A stretch of 5,562 nucleotides of DNA, taken from assembly GCF_001435845.1 (NCBI RefSeq), contig NZ_CM003600.1, forward strand, positions 1-5,562, given 5' to 3'. The notes beneath the pieces were generated by a model, which had not been told where the DNA came from, did not search any database, and worked only from the letters and a program-made list of their open reading frames with translations. The DNA comes from Psychrobacter sp. P11G3 (lineage in GTDB: Bacteria > Pseudomonadota > Gammaproteobacteria > Pseudomonadales > Moraxellaceae). Below are positions 1-5,533 of the stretch, one piece after another. The position numbers were made by a program, and so were the translations under genes. Numbering within the stretch: the first letter of the stretch is position 1; the number at the start of each line of letters is the position of its first letter.

Positions 1-8
1 TTTATTAC

Positions 9-17
9 TTATCCACA
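9..17 (+). promoter_or_regulatory. DnaA box
   Basis: The sequence TTATCCACA is an exact match to the E. coli consensus DnaA box. It lies about 90 bp before the iterons, next to AT-rich repeats, which is the usual make-up of a Rep_3 iteron origin. DnaA bound here would help the plasmid Rep protein to open the origin. No second perfect box was seen in the window. Confidence 0.8.
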
Positions 18-24
18 ACTAAAA

Positions 25-63
25 ATGCTTTTAATGCTTTTAAATGCTTTTAAATGCTTTTAA
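25..63. repeat. AT-rich 10-bp direct repeats, likely DNA unwinding element
   Basis: ATGCTTTTA(A) occurs four times in a row, beginning at 25, 34, 44 and 54; the first copy is 9 bp and the others 10 bp. The array lies between the DnaA box and the iterons. Phased AT-rich repeats in this position commonly form the melting region of iteron plasmids, so I infer a DNA unwinding element. The repeat is seen directly; its function is inference. Confidence 0.6.
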
Positions 64-109
64 GCAAGCTGTATCTACCGAAAATAAAGGGGTTCAGACC
101 TCATTAATA

Positions 110-197
110 GACGTTTATACCGTTATAAATGGACGTTTATACCGTTATAAATGGACGTTTATACCGTTATAAATGGACGTCTATGCCGTATTAATTG
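110..197 (+). repeat. Four tandem 22-bp iterons (oriV)
   Basis: Four contiguous 22-bp units run at 110-131, 132-153, 154-175 and 176-197. The first three are identical and start GACGTTTATACCGTTATA; the fourth keeps GACGT.TAT.CCGT.T.A.T. but diverges, mostly in its second half. The 22-bp period places each unit on roughly the same helix face, as expected for binding of Rep monomers by a winged-helix initiator. The array ends about 80 bp before the rep start, the normal order for Rep_3 plasmids. The fourth unit runs into the TATTAATTGACA motif of the rep promoter, so it may serve both replication and autoregulation. Confidence 0.92.
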
Positions 198-209
198 ACA
201 CATTATTAT

Positions 210-237
210 TTGACTATTAATTGACATTATATATAAT
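210..237 (+). promoter_or_regulatory. rep promoter
   Basis: A -35 element TTGACT (210-215) and a perfect -10 TATAAT (232-237) are separated by 16 bp, giving a strong sigma70-like promoter with a start near 244 and a leader of about 33 nt before rep. TATTAATTGACA occurs at 189-200, overlapping the last iteron, and again at 215-226, inside the promoter spacer, 26 bp apart. Because one copy lies in the iteron array and the other between -35 and -10, Rep binding to the second would block RNA polymerase; autorepression is an inference. TTGACA at 195-200 and 221-226 are alternative -35 boxes but lack a good -10 at the right distance. Confidence 0.7.
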
Positions 238-276
238 AGTCTTTTTAACTAAAAATGATTAAAGGCAGGGAAGCTT

Positions 277-1251
277 ATGAATAATAAGAAAAAAAATGGT
301 GGGCAAGACTTAGTTGTTAAATCAAATCGAATTATCACAGCTTTTCAAAACCTATCTTTAACTGAGATGTGTTTAATACAGCTAGCTATTGTTGATGCAA
401 GAGAGACAGAGCAAGGGTTAGGGTTCAATAAGCCTTTGTCTATAAGTGCGAAAAGATATGCTGAAGTTTTTAATATACAAATTGATACTGCCTATAAGGT
501 ATTAGCTCAGGCTGGGAAAGGCTTGAGAGCGCGCTATTTTACGTTTTCAGATGGTACTGGTAGTAAGGTTGAGACAAACTGGGTTCAACAAGTCAGGTAT
601 GTTAAAAGTGAGGGTCGCATTGAGATCATTTTTACTGTTGCCGTTATTAACGAGATTACTCGTTTAGGTTCACACTTTACACAATATGACCTAGAGTTCA
701 TCGCCACGCTTAACAGTGTTTACTCTGTGCGTTTGTATGAGCTGACAGTAAAATGGTTAAGTGCGAAGAAATCAGAAGTGTTTGATTACGCACTATTGCG
801 AGGTCAGCTAGGAATTGGTATCAATGAATATAAAAATATGGGAGATTTTAAAAAACGTGTTCTTGATTTAGCAGTTAAAGAGATAAATGAGAAAACAAAT
901 ATCAGAGTTAAATATAGTAATGTAAAACAAGGTCGAACAATCATAGGCTTTGCGTTTACTGTGCATGAAAAGCCTAAAGCTAACAAGACAAACAAAAAGC
1001 CCAACGCTGATACTGGCAATATGTTTACGATAGACGGACTATCAGATAAACAGTTGTGGCGTATCAGTCGGCATAAAGAGTTTATAAGCACATACAGTAG
1101 TCTGGCCAAAGGTGACGCTGGTAAGAACTGGTCAGCGTATAGTGATTTCATAGTTAGTGAGATCAAAAAAGACGCTTCTAGATTCAGTAAGAAACGCCCT
1201 ATACGCGAATATTTAGATGGAAATGAAGCAGACTATGACTTCTCAAGGTAA
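277..1251 (+). CDS. repM: Replication initiation protein, Rep_3 family (RepM-like)
   Basis: This 324-residue protein is the plasmid replication initiator. It would bind the upstream iterons and, with DnaA, open the origin and recruit the host replisome. It has the Rep_3 (initiator replication protein) layout of two winged helices, roughly residues 10-125 and 135-232. Family-like motifs are VVKSNRIITAFQNLSLTE near residue 13, LNSVYSVRLYELTVKW at 145-160, and LRGQLGI...Y...FKKRVLDLAVKEIN at 174-204. A Lys-rich linker (232-242) leads to a C-terminal segment ending KKRPIREYLDG, a tail I associate with Moraxellaceae RepM proteins. The length fits the family. The ATG at 277 is preceded by AGGGAA (267-272) as ribosome binding site. 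Expression is probably from the TATAAT promoter just upstream, and its operator-like repeats suggest autoregulation. The Rep_3 assignment is firm; the symbol rests on resemblance. Confidence 0.93.
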   Translation: MNNKKKNGGQDLVVKSNRIITAFQNLSLTEMCLIQLAIVDARETEQGLGFNKPLSISAKRYAEVFNIQIDTAYKVLAQAGKGLRARYFTFSDGTGSKVETNWVQQVRYVKSEGRIEIIFTVAVINEITRLGSHFTQYDLEFIATLNSVYSVRLYELTVKWLSAKKSEVFDYALLRGQLGIGINEYKNMGDFKKRVLDLAVKEINEKTNIRVKYSNVKQGRTIIGFAFTVHEKPKANKTNKKPNADTGNMFTIDGLSDKQLWRISRHKEFISTYSSLAKGDAGKNWSAYSDFIVSEIKKDASRFSKKRPIREYLDGNEADYDFSR

Positions 1252-1262
1252 CGACAAAAACC

Positions 1263-1321
1263 GACCACTTAAAACAGACTGATATAGGTGGTTCCTTTAT
1301 GCCAGTCTGTTTTAAGTGGTC
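1263..1321. terminator. Perfect 19-bp inverted repeat after rep (possible terminator)
   Basis: GACCACTTAAAACAGACTG (1263-1281) is matched by its exact reverse complement at 1303-1321, with a 21-nt loop. It starts 11 bp after the rep stop codon. On the plus strand no T-run follows, so it is not a classical intrinsic terminator for rep. On the minus strand it is followed two bases later by TTTTT (plus-strand A-run 1256-1260), so it could stop antisense transcription entering rep. A perfect 19-bp match is long for a terminator; a protein-binding site or the joined ends of a lost mobile element are alternatives. No target-site duplication is visible. Confidence 0.5.
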
Positions 1322-1396
1322 TATTAATAGGTTTGAGGGGCGAAATAACTAGTTTCTTTGAGGTATAGCCTAAAAAAATTAAGGTGAACATAAAAA

Positions 1397-1981
1397 ATGA
1401 CAGAAGATCATCATTATATTTCTCATAAAACTATGGTTAATCTATTAAACGATTTATCGCCCTTTAATTATGCTTATTTTCATGGGTTTTTTGCAATTTT
1501 TTTCACTTCTTTAATACTAGGCTCCAAGTTCAAAAACTATCAAGGTATTACCCCCTTTGCACAATCAATGGAATTAGCTTCGGGTAGAATAAGGTTACTG
1601 AACGATGTAGTTCTACTATATTTTGTATTAATATTTTTTATAATTACTCTCACTTATTTCATGAAAGGGGTCTCAAACAAAGTTGTCAGGGAATTTAAAC
1701 TAGCAGCAAAAAACCCAGATAAGTTAAATCATGCAGTCGGTGAAAATCCCAAAAGAACTATTCTTATAACTGCATTAATATTACTTTTTATAAATATAGG
1801 TTGGTTTATGTTCTTTGGCTTTACCTCAGCGGGAAACTCAAGAATCATGAGAAGCTTTCTAGTGGGTTCTGAATATTTCATTATAATAAATATTTTCTTA
1901 GGTTTTCTGTCAAACTTTTATCTATTAGTCTATTCATTAGTAATGATGGAAGGACGAAAGCACGTCGTATTCTCACGCTAA
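1397..1981 (+). CDS. Hypothetical four-helix inner-membrane protein
   Basis: I do not recognise this 194-residue protein. Four hydrophobic segments are clear: about residues 24-42, 69-90, 120-142 and 158-184. Basic residues cluster in the loop at 91-119 (seven Lys/Arg) and in the C-terminal tail (GRKHVVFSR), so by the positive-inside rule both termini and the central loop should be cytoplasmic. The N-terminus is polar (MTEDHHYISHK) and there is no signal-peptide cleavage site. No enzyme motif was seen. The ATG at 1397 has AAGGTGA (1381-1387) 9 nt upstream, which supports translation. No strong promoter was found; a TATAGC at 1364-1369 lacks a good -35. It is separated from rep by the 19-bp inverted repeat and so is probably transcribed on its own. 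Coding seems likely; function is unknown. Confidence 0.72.
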   Translation: MTEDHHYISHKTMVNLLNDLSPFNYAYFHGFFAIFFTSLILGSKFKNYQGITPFAQSMELASGRIRLLNDVVLLYFVLIFFIITLTYFMKGVSNKVVREFKLAAKNPDKLNHAVGENPKRTILITALILLFINIGWFMFFGFTSAGNSRIMRSFLVGSEYFIIINIFLGFLSNFYLLVYSLVMMEGRKHVVFSR

Positions 1982-2119
1982 GCCCATATATGGTAAATAA
2001 AAATAATGATCCAAAAGCTCACTACATGTACACAACGAAGTACACCGAGATTACCTAAATAACTCAATATACCGATACCACTAGCCTATAGCCTAGGATT
2101 CAAGTCCTCACTAGGGAAC

Positions 2120-2148
2120 CGAACCAAGGAAGGAGCCTGCTTGGTTCG
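2120..2148. repeat. 9-bp inverted repeat in the 1982-2173 gap
   Basis: CGAACCAAG (2120-2128) and CTTGGTTCG (2140-2148) form a perfect stem with an 11-nt loop. It lies between the converging ends of the membrane-protein gene and the lipoprotein gene, where a bidirectional terminator would be expected, but neither strand has a T-run straight after the stem. The rest of this roughly 190-bp gap holds a palindrome CCATATATGG (1984-1993), just after the membrane-protein stop, and no supported gene. A terminator role is possible but weakly supported. Confidence 0.4.
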
Positions 2149-2173
2149 CCATAAATATGCTTAAAAAAATATA

Positions 2174-2650
2174 TCAATGAACCATGTTACCAACCAGCCA
2201 AACTCTCTTAGACTTACAATTAGCGTTTGGTGGATATTTCCATTTTAAATTTTCTTCATTTACCAGTGAGTAATCAGCAGAAGATCCTCCAACAGTGACT
2301 ACATCTCCAATCTTAAATTTTTCATTACTTACTCTGTTGTAAATAACGAAGGGATTCTGCTCCCATTCTAGGTTCGGATTAACTATTACCACTAACATAT
2401 CACCCATAAATAAACAGCCATTTATAACATTAAGGGTTCCCCTGTAAGCTGCCGCATCTCCATCTCTAGAATCTGTTTCAATAGCAGTGACATAAACCAT
2501 GTTTTCAGATTTTCTCTCACTGAGCTTACTAGAATTTAATAGAGATTCATTGTAATTAGAAAAATTTTGATCTTCGTTAGCAGAGGGTTGACATCCGCTA
2601 ACGAAGAAAATGGCTACTATAGCTGCATATAATTTTATTCTAATTGCCAT
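2174..2650 (-). CDS. Putative outer-membrane lipoprotein of unknown function
   Basis: From the ATG at 2650 this encodes 158 residues. Residues 1-20 form a lipoprotein signal peptide: basic start (MAIRIK), hydrophobic core (LYAAIVAIFFV) and lipobox VSGC with the acylated Cys20. Gln follows the Cys rather than Asp, so Lol sorting to the outer membrane is likely. A polar Asn/Ser-rich linker (about 21-50) leads to a compact beta-rich domain (51-158) with GTLNVINGCLFMG, a central KIGDVVTVGG and a terminal CKSKRVWLVGN. Cys79 and Cys145 could form a disulphide in the periplasm. An upstream ATG at 2659 is possible, but its AGCAGG abuts the start codon, whereas AGGA stands 8 nt before the 2650 ATG. 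It lies 118 bp after mobC on the same strand and may share its transcript. I do not recognise the domain; entry exclusion is one idea without sequence proof. Confidence 0.75.
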   Translation of the reverse strand: MAIRIKLYAAIVAIFFVSGCQPSANEDQNFSNYNESLLNSSKLSERKSENMVYVTAIETDSRDGDAAAYRGTLNVINGCLFMGDMLVVIVNPNLEWEQNPFVIYNRVSNEKFKIGDVVTVGGSSADYSLVNEENLKWKYPPNANCKSKRVWLVGNMVH

Positions 2651-2768
2651 ATATTCCATCCTGCTGTTAAGTAATCAAGAGACATGTATAAGAAACCACT
2701 ACGATAGAAACTGTCTGTTGGAATCCTTTTTCTCTTAAATGCTGTGACATATATAAGCTCTCAAATTG

Positions 2769-3080
2769 TTAAAGTGTTTCAGAGTCTGCTTTGGTTTCAT
2801 TGTTATTTTCAATGTTAACCTTACCACCAAGCCCCTTTACTAAATCTGCCATTAAATCCTTATCCGTCTGTCTGTTCAAAAAACCTAATAGATTGTTAGC
2901 TGTATATTCCTTTAAGCCATTTACTGAATCATTCTCTAAAACATCTACCAAAAAGGCACCCAGTAGAATTTTTTGTCGTGTCAGCTTCTTATCTAACTTC
3001 TGTCTCTCCCTATTTATCTTTAGCTCAAGATCATTAATCTTCTGCTGTTCTTTTAAATCATTACCACCTAGTAAGCTCAT
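2769..3080 (-). CDS. mobC: MobC-like mobilization accessory protein
   Basis: This 103-residue protein is encoded divergently from mobA with the oriT region between, the same arrangement as mobC in RSF1010. Residues about 8-36 are a charged helix likely to form a coiled coil (EQQKINDLELKINRERQKLDKK). It leads into TRQKILLGAFLVDVL (34-48), which resembles TRRKVLVGAMIL of RSF1010 MobC as I remember it and the (R)RKxxxGA signature of the MobC/TraD-like family. Such proteins bind oriT and help the relaxase open the DNA around nic. The C-terminal 20 residues are Asn/Glu-rich and probably disordered. The start is well fixed: AGGAGG (3086-3091) lies 5 nt before the ATG. A promoter is visible at 3118-3146 on the same strand. 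Its location lets the relaxosome repress it, an inference from RSF1010. Confidence 0.82.
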   Translation of the reverse strand: MSLLGGNDLKEQQKINDLELKINRERQKLDKKLTRQKILLGAFLVDVLENDSVNGLKEYTANNLLGFLNRQTDKDLMADLVKGLGGKVNIENNNETKADSETL

Positions 3081-3117
3081 ACCTTCCTCCTAAAATATCA
3101 AATTACCTATTTACCCG

Positions 3118-3146
3118 ACTATAGCAACTCCGCCAGACTCTAACAA
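3118..3146 (-). promoter_or_regulatory. mobC promoter
   Basis: Read on the minus strand, TTGTTA (3141-3146) and TATAGT (3118-3123) are separated by exactly 17 bp, a good sigma70-like pair. The -10 lies about 38 bp before the mobC ATG and in front of its AGGAGG ribosome binding site. It sits at the edge of the oriT region, so MobA or MobC binding at oriT could repress it. I did not find an equally good plus-strand promoter for mobA; TTGACG at 3166-3171 lacks a matching -10. Confidence 0.55.
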
Positions 3147-3179
3147 TCTATTATGATATAGTTAATTGACGGATGGTTG

Positions 3180-3306
3180 AGTCCCACTGACTAAGTGCGA
3201 GTTTTCGACTTCACAAATGTTTACTTCCTTCGGTCGTACATTTGTGAAGTCAAACGTCGGCAGGGGCAAAGCCCCCACACCCCCGCACTACGAAAAGACG
3301 TAGTGC
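3180..3306. other. oriT: Probable origin of transfer (oriT) of MOBQ type
   Basis: This non-coding stretch between divergent mobC and mobA is packed with structure. TAAGTGCG (3192-3199) matches the core next to nic in RSF1010/R1162 oriT; directly 5' of it AGTC/GACT (3180-3183 and 3189-3192) form a small stem, where R1162 also has an inverted repeat. A perfect 14-bp inverted repeat, GACTTCACAAATGT (3207-3220) with 3238-3251, has a 17-nt loop. GGGGCAAAGCCCC (3263-3275) is a tight hairpin, and GCACTACG (3285-3292) pairs with CGTAGTGC (3299-3306) around AAAAGA. The second hairpin offers an alternative core on the minus strand, TAGTGCGGGG. The exact nic position and cleaved strand cannot be fixed from sequence alone. 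Confidence 0.72.
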
Positions 3307-3334
3307 TAAAAAGCAAAAGCATGAGTGTTTGAAA

Positions 3335-5533
3335 ATGGCTATTTTTCTCGCATCGACTAAATCAATATCACGAGGTAGCGGACAAAGTGCTGTTGCTTCT
3401 GCTAGTTATCGAGCAGGGGAAAAATTAAAGGATGAGCGTTACGGTAAGACGCATGATTACTCTAAACGCTCAGGTGTCATGAGTGCCGATATTATTTTGC
3501 CGTCAGCATTAGCTGATGCAGGCGTTACTATTGATCGTAGCGATTTATGGAATAAAGCAGAGAGCGCCGAAAAAAGAAAAGATGCGCGAGTGGCTAGAGA
3601 GTGGTTGGTCAATTTACCGCATGAGTTAAGCGAACAAGATCGCAAAGACATAGCACATAGGTTCGCCCAGACCCTAGCGGATCGTTACGACACGATTGCT
3701 GACTGTGCTATTCACAAACCAACTCAAAGAGAGATTGAGCGCGGTGCTGACCCTCGTAACTTTCATGCTCATATCATGTTTACTACTCGTAAAGCCGTAA
3801 TAGGTAATGACAACGAGATTGTATTGACTGACAAAGCCGATATTGAGTTGTCCGATACGAAGCGTCGTCAGCTTGGATTTGAGATAGAACGAGTCAATGA
3901 TGAGCTTAGGGAAATTCGTCAGCTGTGGGAACAGATTGCTAATGAGAAGTTAGCTGAGCATAAGCACGATTTAATAGATTGCCGTAGCTATGCAGACCAA
4001 GGCAAAGATATTGAGCCGCAGCTTAAAATGGGTTCGGTTGCGACCAAGCTAGAGCGTGACGCATACGAAAAGGCTAAAAAAGAAGCTTTAGATAATGAGC
4101 AGGAATTTACTGGCATCGCACCAGTGACGATCCGTGGTGAGATTAACGCTATGATCGCGGAGCGTAATAGCCTGGTGCTAGAAGCGTCTAACAAAATTGA
4201 GAGAGAAAACAGTGAACGAATTAATCGAACAAAACGAATCATTGATGCAAACGCAGACAGAGTTAGAGACACAGAATCAATCATTGACCGAGTTAGTCGA
4301 AGGCTTGGAGAAAGCACTGACAGAGTTAGAGACACAGAATCAATCATTGAGACAACACAACGAGTCGTTGATGCAAATGCAGACAGAGTTAGAGACGCAA
4401 AATCAGCAAATGATTGGGCAGCTGAACGATGCAAAAACCTACCAAAGGCAACTAATGGAGCAATTGAAGCTATCGAGAGAACGCTTCAAAGAATTGATGA
4501 AAACGCAGTCAGATCTAAGAACACAGTATCAGCAATTAGTGGAACATCAGAAATCAATGACAACACGAAACAACGAGCTGAAAATAGCAAATCAGAAGCT
4601 GCGAGAGTCAACAACAGCATTGCAGCAAGAGCAAAACCAGCCCCAAGCCCCTTTGACAACGAATACGAAAGAGCCTTTCATGAGCGAAAAAGACAAATTG
4701 ATCAAAAAACTAGAGACGCAGCTCGACAAGCTCTTGAAGCAGAACAAAATACTAGAAGAATACAAGCTGATACGCTAGACAAGAAAAAGGTTCTAGCTTA
4801 CCGACTGCTTATGCGCAATCAAGACAGTAAGAGGTTAAGTAAAGGACGTAACGAAAAATCGGAACATTACCCAGAAAAGTTCGATTATCGACAAATTGCC
4901 ATACTTAATGAATTCGCTCACTCTCTAGGTATTCATACAATTGAGAAAGAGTATCTAGAAAAATACGAGCTAGTCGTTGGTATGCTTAGCCTTGAGGTCA
5001 TGCAAAACAACCTAGCTGCTATAAATATATTAGTAGATAACCAAAAAGAAAGATCTCACCATCAAACTGTTACAGCAGACTTTTATGATTTTATCGCTAA
5101 GCTAGACAGACAAAGAGCTGAACAGGTACAACAGCATCAAACAAGATTAGGTAGGAATGATACTAGCAGAGTGACTGCGACAATAATAACAGCTCAACCT
5201 TATCTAGCTGCACTGACTAAATATGCAAATAACAGTGAAAAAACAGACGAAAGCAGAGCATTAGCAGAACAACATATCAATCAGACTATTAGACTGACAG
5301 CTAAGCAATACGAGGTTGCTTACAAAGGACTGAATACTTTAATGAGCAATGATAGCGTCCAGAAGCACGTTAGAGAGCTTGGAGACAGTTTAGGTAGATT
5401 TACTACTGATTACGCTGAAAAGTTATCTGGCGATGATTTAAGAAGCATTAATAACGATTTAAAAGTCATTGATAGAGGGATAGATACAGGTAATGTAAAT
5501 GATAGTAGAGATAATCCATCACCAAATTTCTAA
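3335..5533 (+). CDS. mobA: MobA/MobL-family relaxase (MOBQ)
   Basis: This 732-residue protein is the conjugative nickase: it cuts one strand at oriT, stays bound to the 5' end through a tyrosine and rejoins the strand after transfer. Residues 1 to about 235 are the MobA/MobL relaxase domain. Tyr25 (SASYRAG) falls at the same position as the catalytic Tyr25 of RSF1010 MobA when the ATG at 3335 is the start; REWLVNLPHEL carries the conserved Glu89; the metal-binding histidines are His127 (CAIH), His144 and His146 (NFHAHIMF). The domain ends with DCRSYADQG (215-223). Residues about 240-485 are a charged, repetitive helical region with a 21-residue period, and 486-732 are an unrecognised helical C-terminal region; the primase domain fused to RSF1010 MobA is not evident. 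A TTG at 3329 could add two residues but spoils the family-like MAIFLAS start. Codons about 293-482 overlap a second reading frame. No secretion genes are present, so transfer needs a helper. Confidence 0.93.
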   Translation: MAIFLASTKSISRGSGQSAVASASYRAGEKLKDERYGKTHDYSKRSGVMSADIILPSALADAGVTIDRSDLWNKAESAEKRKDARVAREWLVNLPHELSEQDRKDIAHRFAQTLADRYDTIADCAIHKPTQREIERGADPRNFHAHIMFTTRKAVIGNDNEIVLTDKADIELSDTKRRQLGFEIERVNDELREIRQLWEQIANEKLAEHKHDLIDCRSYADQGKDIEPQLKMGSVATKLERDAYEKAKKEALDNEQEFTGIAPVTIRGEINAMIAERNSLVLEASNKIERENSERINRTKRIIDANADRVRDTESIIDRVSRRLGESTDRVRDTESIIETTQRVVDANADRVRDAKSANDWAAERCKNLPKATNGAIEAIERTLQRIDENAVRSKNTVSAISGTSEINDNTKQRAENSKSEAARVNNSIAARAKPAPSPFDNEYERAFHERKRQIDQKTRDAARQALEAEQNTRRIQADTLDKKKVLAYRLLMRNQDSKRLSKGRNEKSEHYPEKFDYRQIAILNEFAHSLGIHTIEKEYLEKYELVVGMLSLEVMQNNLAAINILVDNQKERSHHQTVTADFYDFIAKLDRQRAEQVQQHQTRLGRNDTSRVTATIITAQPYLAALTKYANNSEKTDESRALAEQHINQTIRLTAKQYEVAYKGLNTLMSNDSVQKHVRELGDSLGRFTTDYAEKLSGDDLRSINNDLKVIDRGIDTGNVNDSRDNPSPNF
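4212..4778 (+). CDS. Nested overlapping ORF in mobA: Gln-rich coiled-coil protein (mobB-like position)
   Basis: This 188-codon frame lies wholly inside mobA, one base out of frame with it. The GTG at 4212 is preceded by GAGAGAG (4199-4205) with 6-nt spacing, so I prefer it to the TTG at 4197 or ATG at 4245; a stop at 4179 limits extension. The product would be MNELIEQNESLMQTQ..., helical from 1 to about 140, with a Pro/Thr linker (142-155) and a second Lys/Leu-rich helix (157-188, KKLETQLDKLLKQ). It has no Cys or Trp and prolines only in the linker. TELETQNQ recurs every 21 residues (three heptads), typical of a long coiled coil. RSF1010 mobB also lies inside mobA in another frame, but that protein has a membrane segment and this one does not. 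A translational shadow of mobA's own repeats remains possible; a minus-strand frame is also open over part of the region. Confidence 0.6.
   Translation: MNELIEQNESLMQTQTELETQNQSLTELVEGLEKALTELETQNQSLRQHNESLMQMQTELETQNQQMIGQLNDAKTYQRQLMEQLKLSRERFKELMKTQSDLRTQYQQLVEHQKSMTTRNNELKIANQKLRESTTALQQEQNQPQAPLTTNTKEPFMSEKDKLIKKLETQLDKLLKQNKILEEYKLIR
4256..4413. repeat. 63-bp-period direct repeats within mobA
   Basis: A 32-bp unit at 4256-4287 is repeated exactly at 4319-4350, and a third copy at 4382-4413 matches at 26 of 32 positions; the copies begin with GACAGAGTTAGAGAC and are 63 bp apart. A more diverged copy is visible in register at 4508 (126 bp after the third). Sequence around 4235 and 4361 (TTGATGCAAAYGCAGACAGA) also repeats at 126 bp. 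Since 63 bp equals 21 codons, or three heptads, the array keeps both overlapping frames open and gives both proteins a 21-residue period (RVRDTESII in MobA, TELETQNQ in the nested frame). It probably arose by internal duplication. Confidence 0.88.

Noticed and set aside
255..284. Nine-codon ORF (MIKGREAYE) overlapping the rep start
   Set aside because: It could couple translation to rep, but it has no ribosome binding site of its own and may be chance in a short AT-rich leader.
804..1166. Minus-strand open frame inside rep
   Set aside because: It lies wholly opposite a confident Rep_3 gene and has no motif of its own.
1381..1410. Possible XerC/XerD (pdif) site around GAACATAA
   Set aside because: Only a partial XerD half-site match and no XerC half at the 6-bp spacing.
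1990..2058. 22-codon plus-strand ORF after the membrane-protein gene
   Set aside because: No ribosome binding site and no recognisable product.
2085..2150. tRNA-like sequence (GGATTCAAGTCC followed later by GGTTCGCCA)
   Set aside because: The T-arm stem does not pair with the required 7-nt loop, and no matching acceptor, D or anticodon arms could be drawn.
2791..3093. Plus-strand open frame opposite mobC
   Set aside because: Ser/Phe/Leu-rich complement of the Lys-rich mobC frame; mobC has a perfect AGGAGG, a promoter and family motifs.
3321..3332. Three-codon ORF ATGAGTGTTTGA ending two bases before the mobA ATG
   Set aside because: Suggestive of translational coupling but too short to support without data.
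3457..3651. Minus-strand 64-codon frame opposite the relaxase domain
   Set aside because: It lies opposite the conserved relaxase motifs of mobA and shows no independent evidence.
3988..4434. Minus-strand open frame of 148 codons opposite mobA
   Set aside because: It is Ser/Leu-rich with the repeats LSAFAS and MIDSVSLTLS, the complement of the mobA repeats, and has no supporting start context. It is most likely a shadow, though its existence weakens the argument from open-frame length for the nested plus-strand gene.
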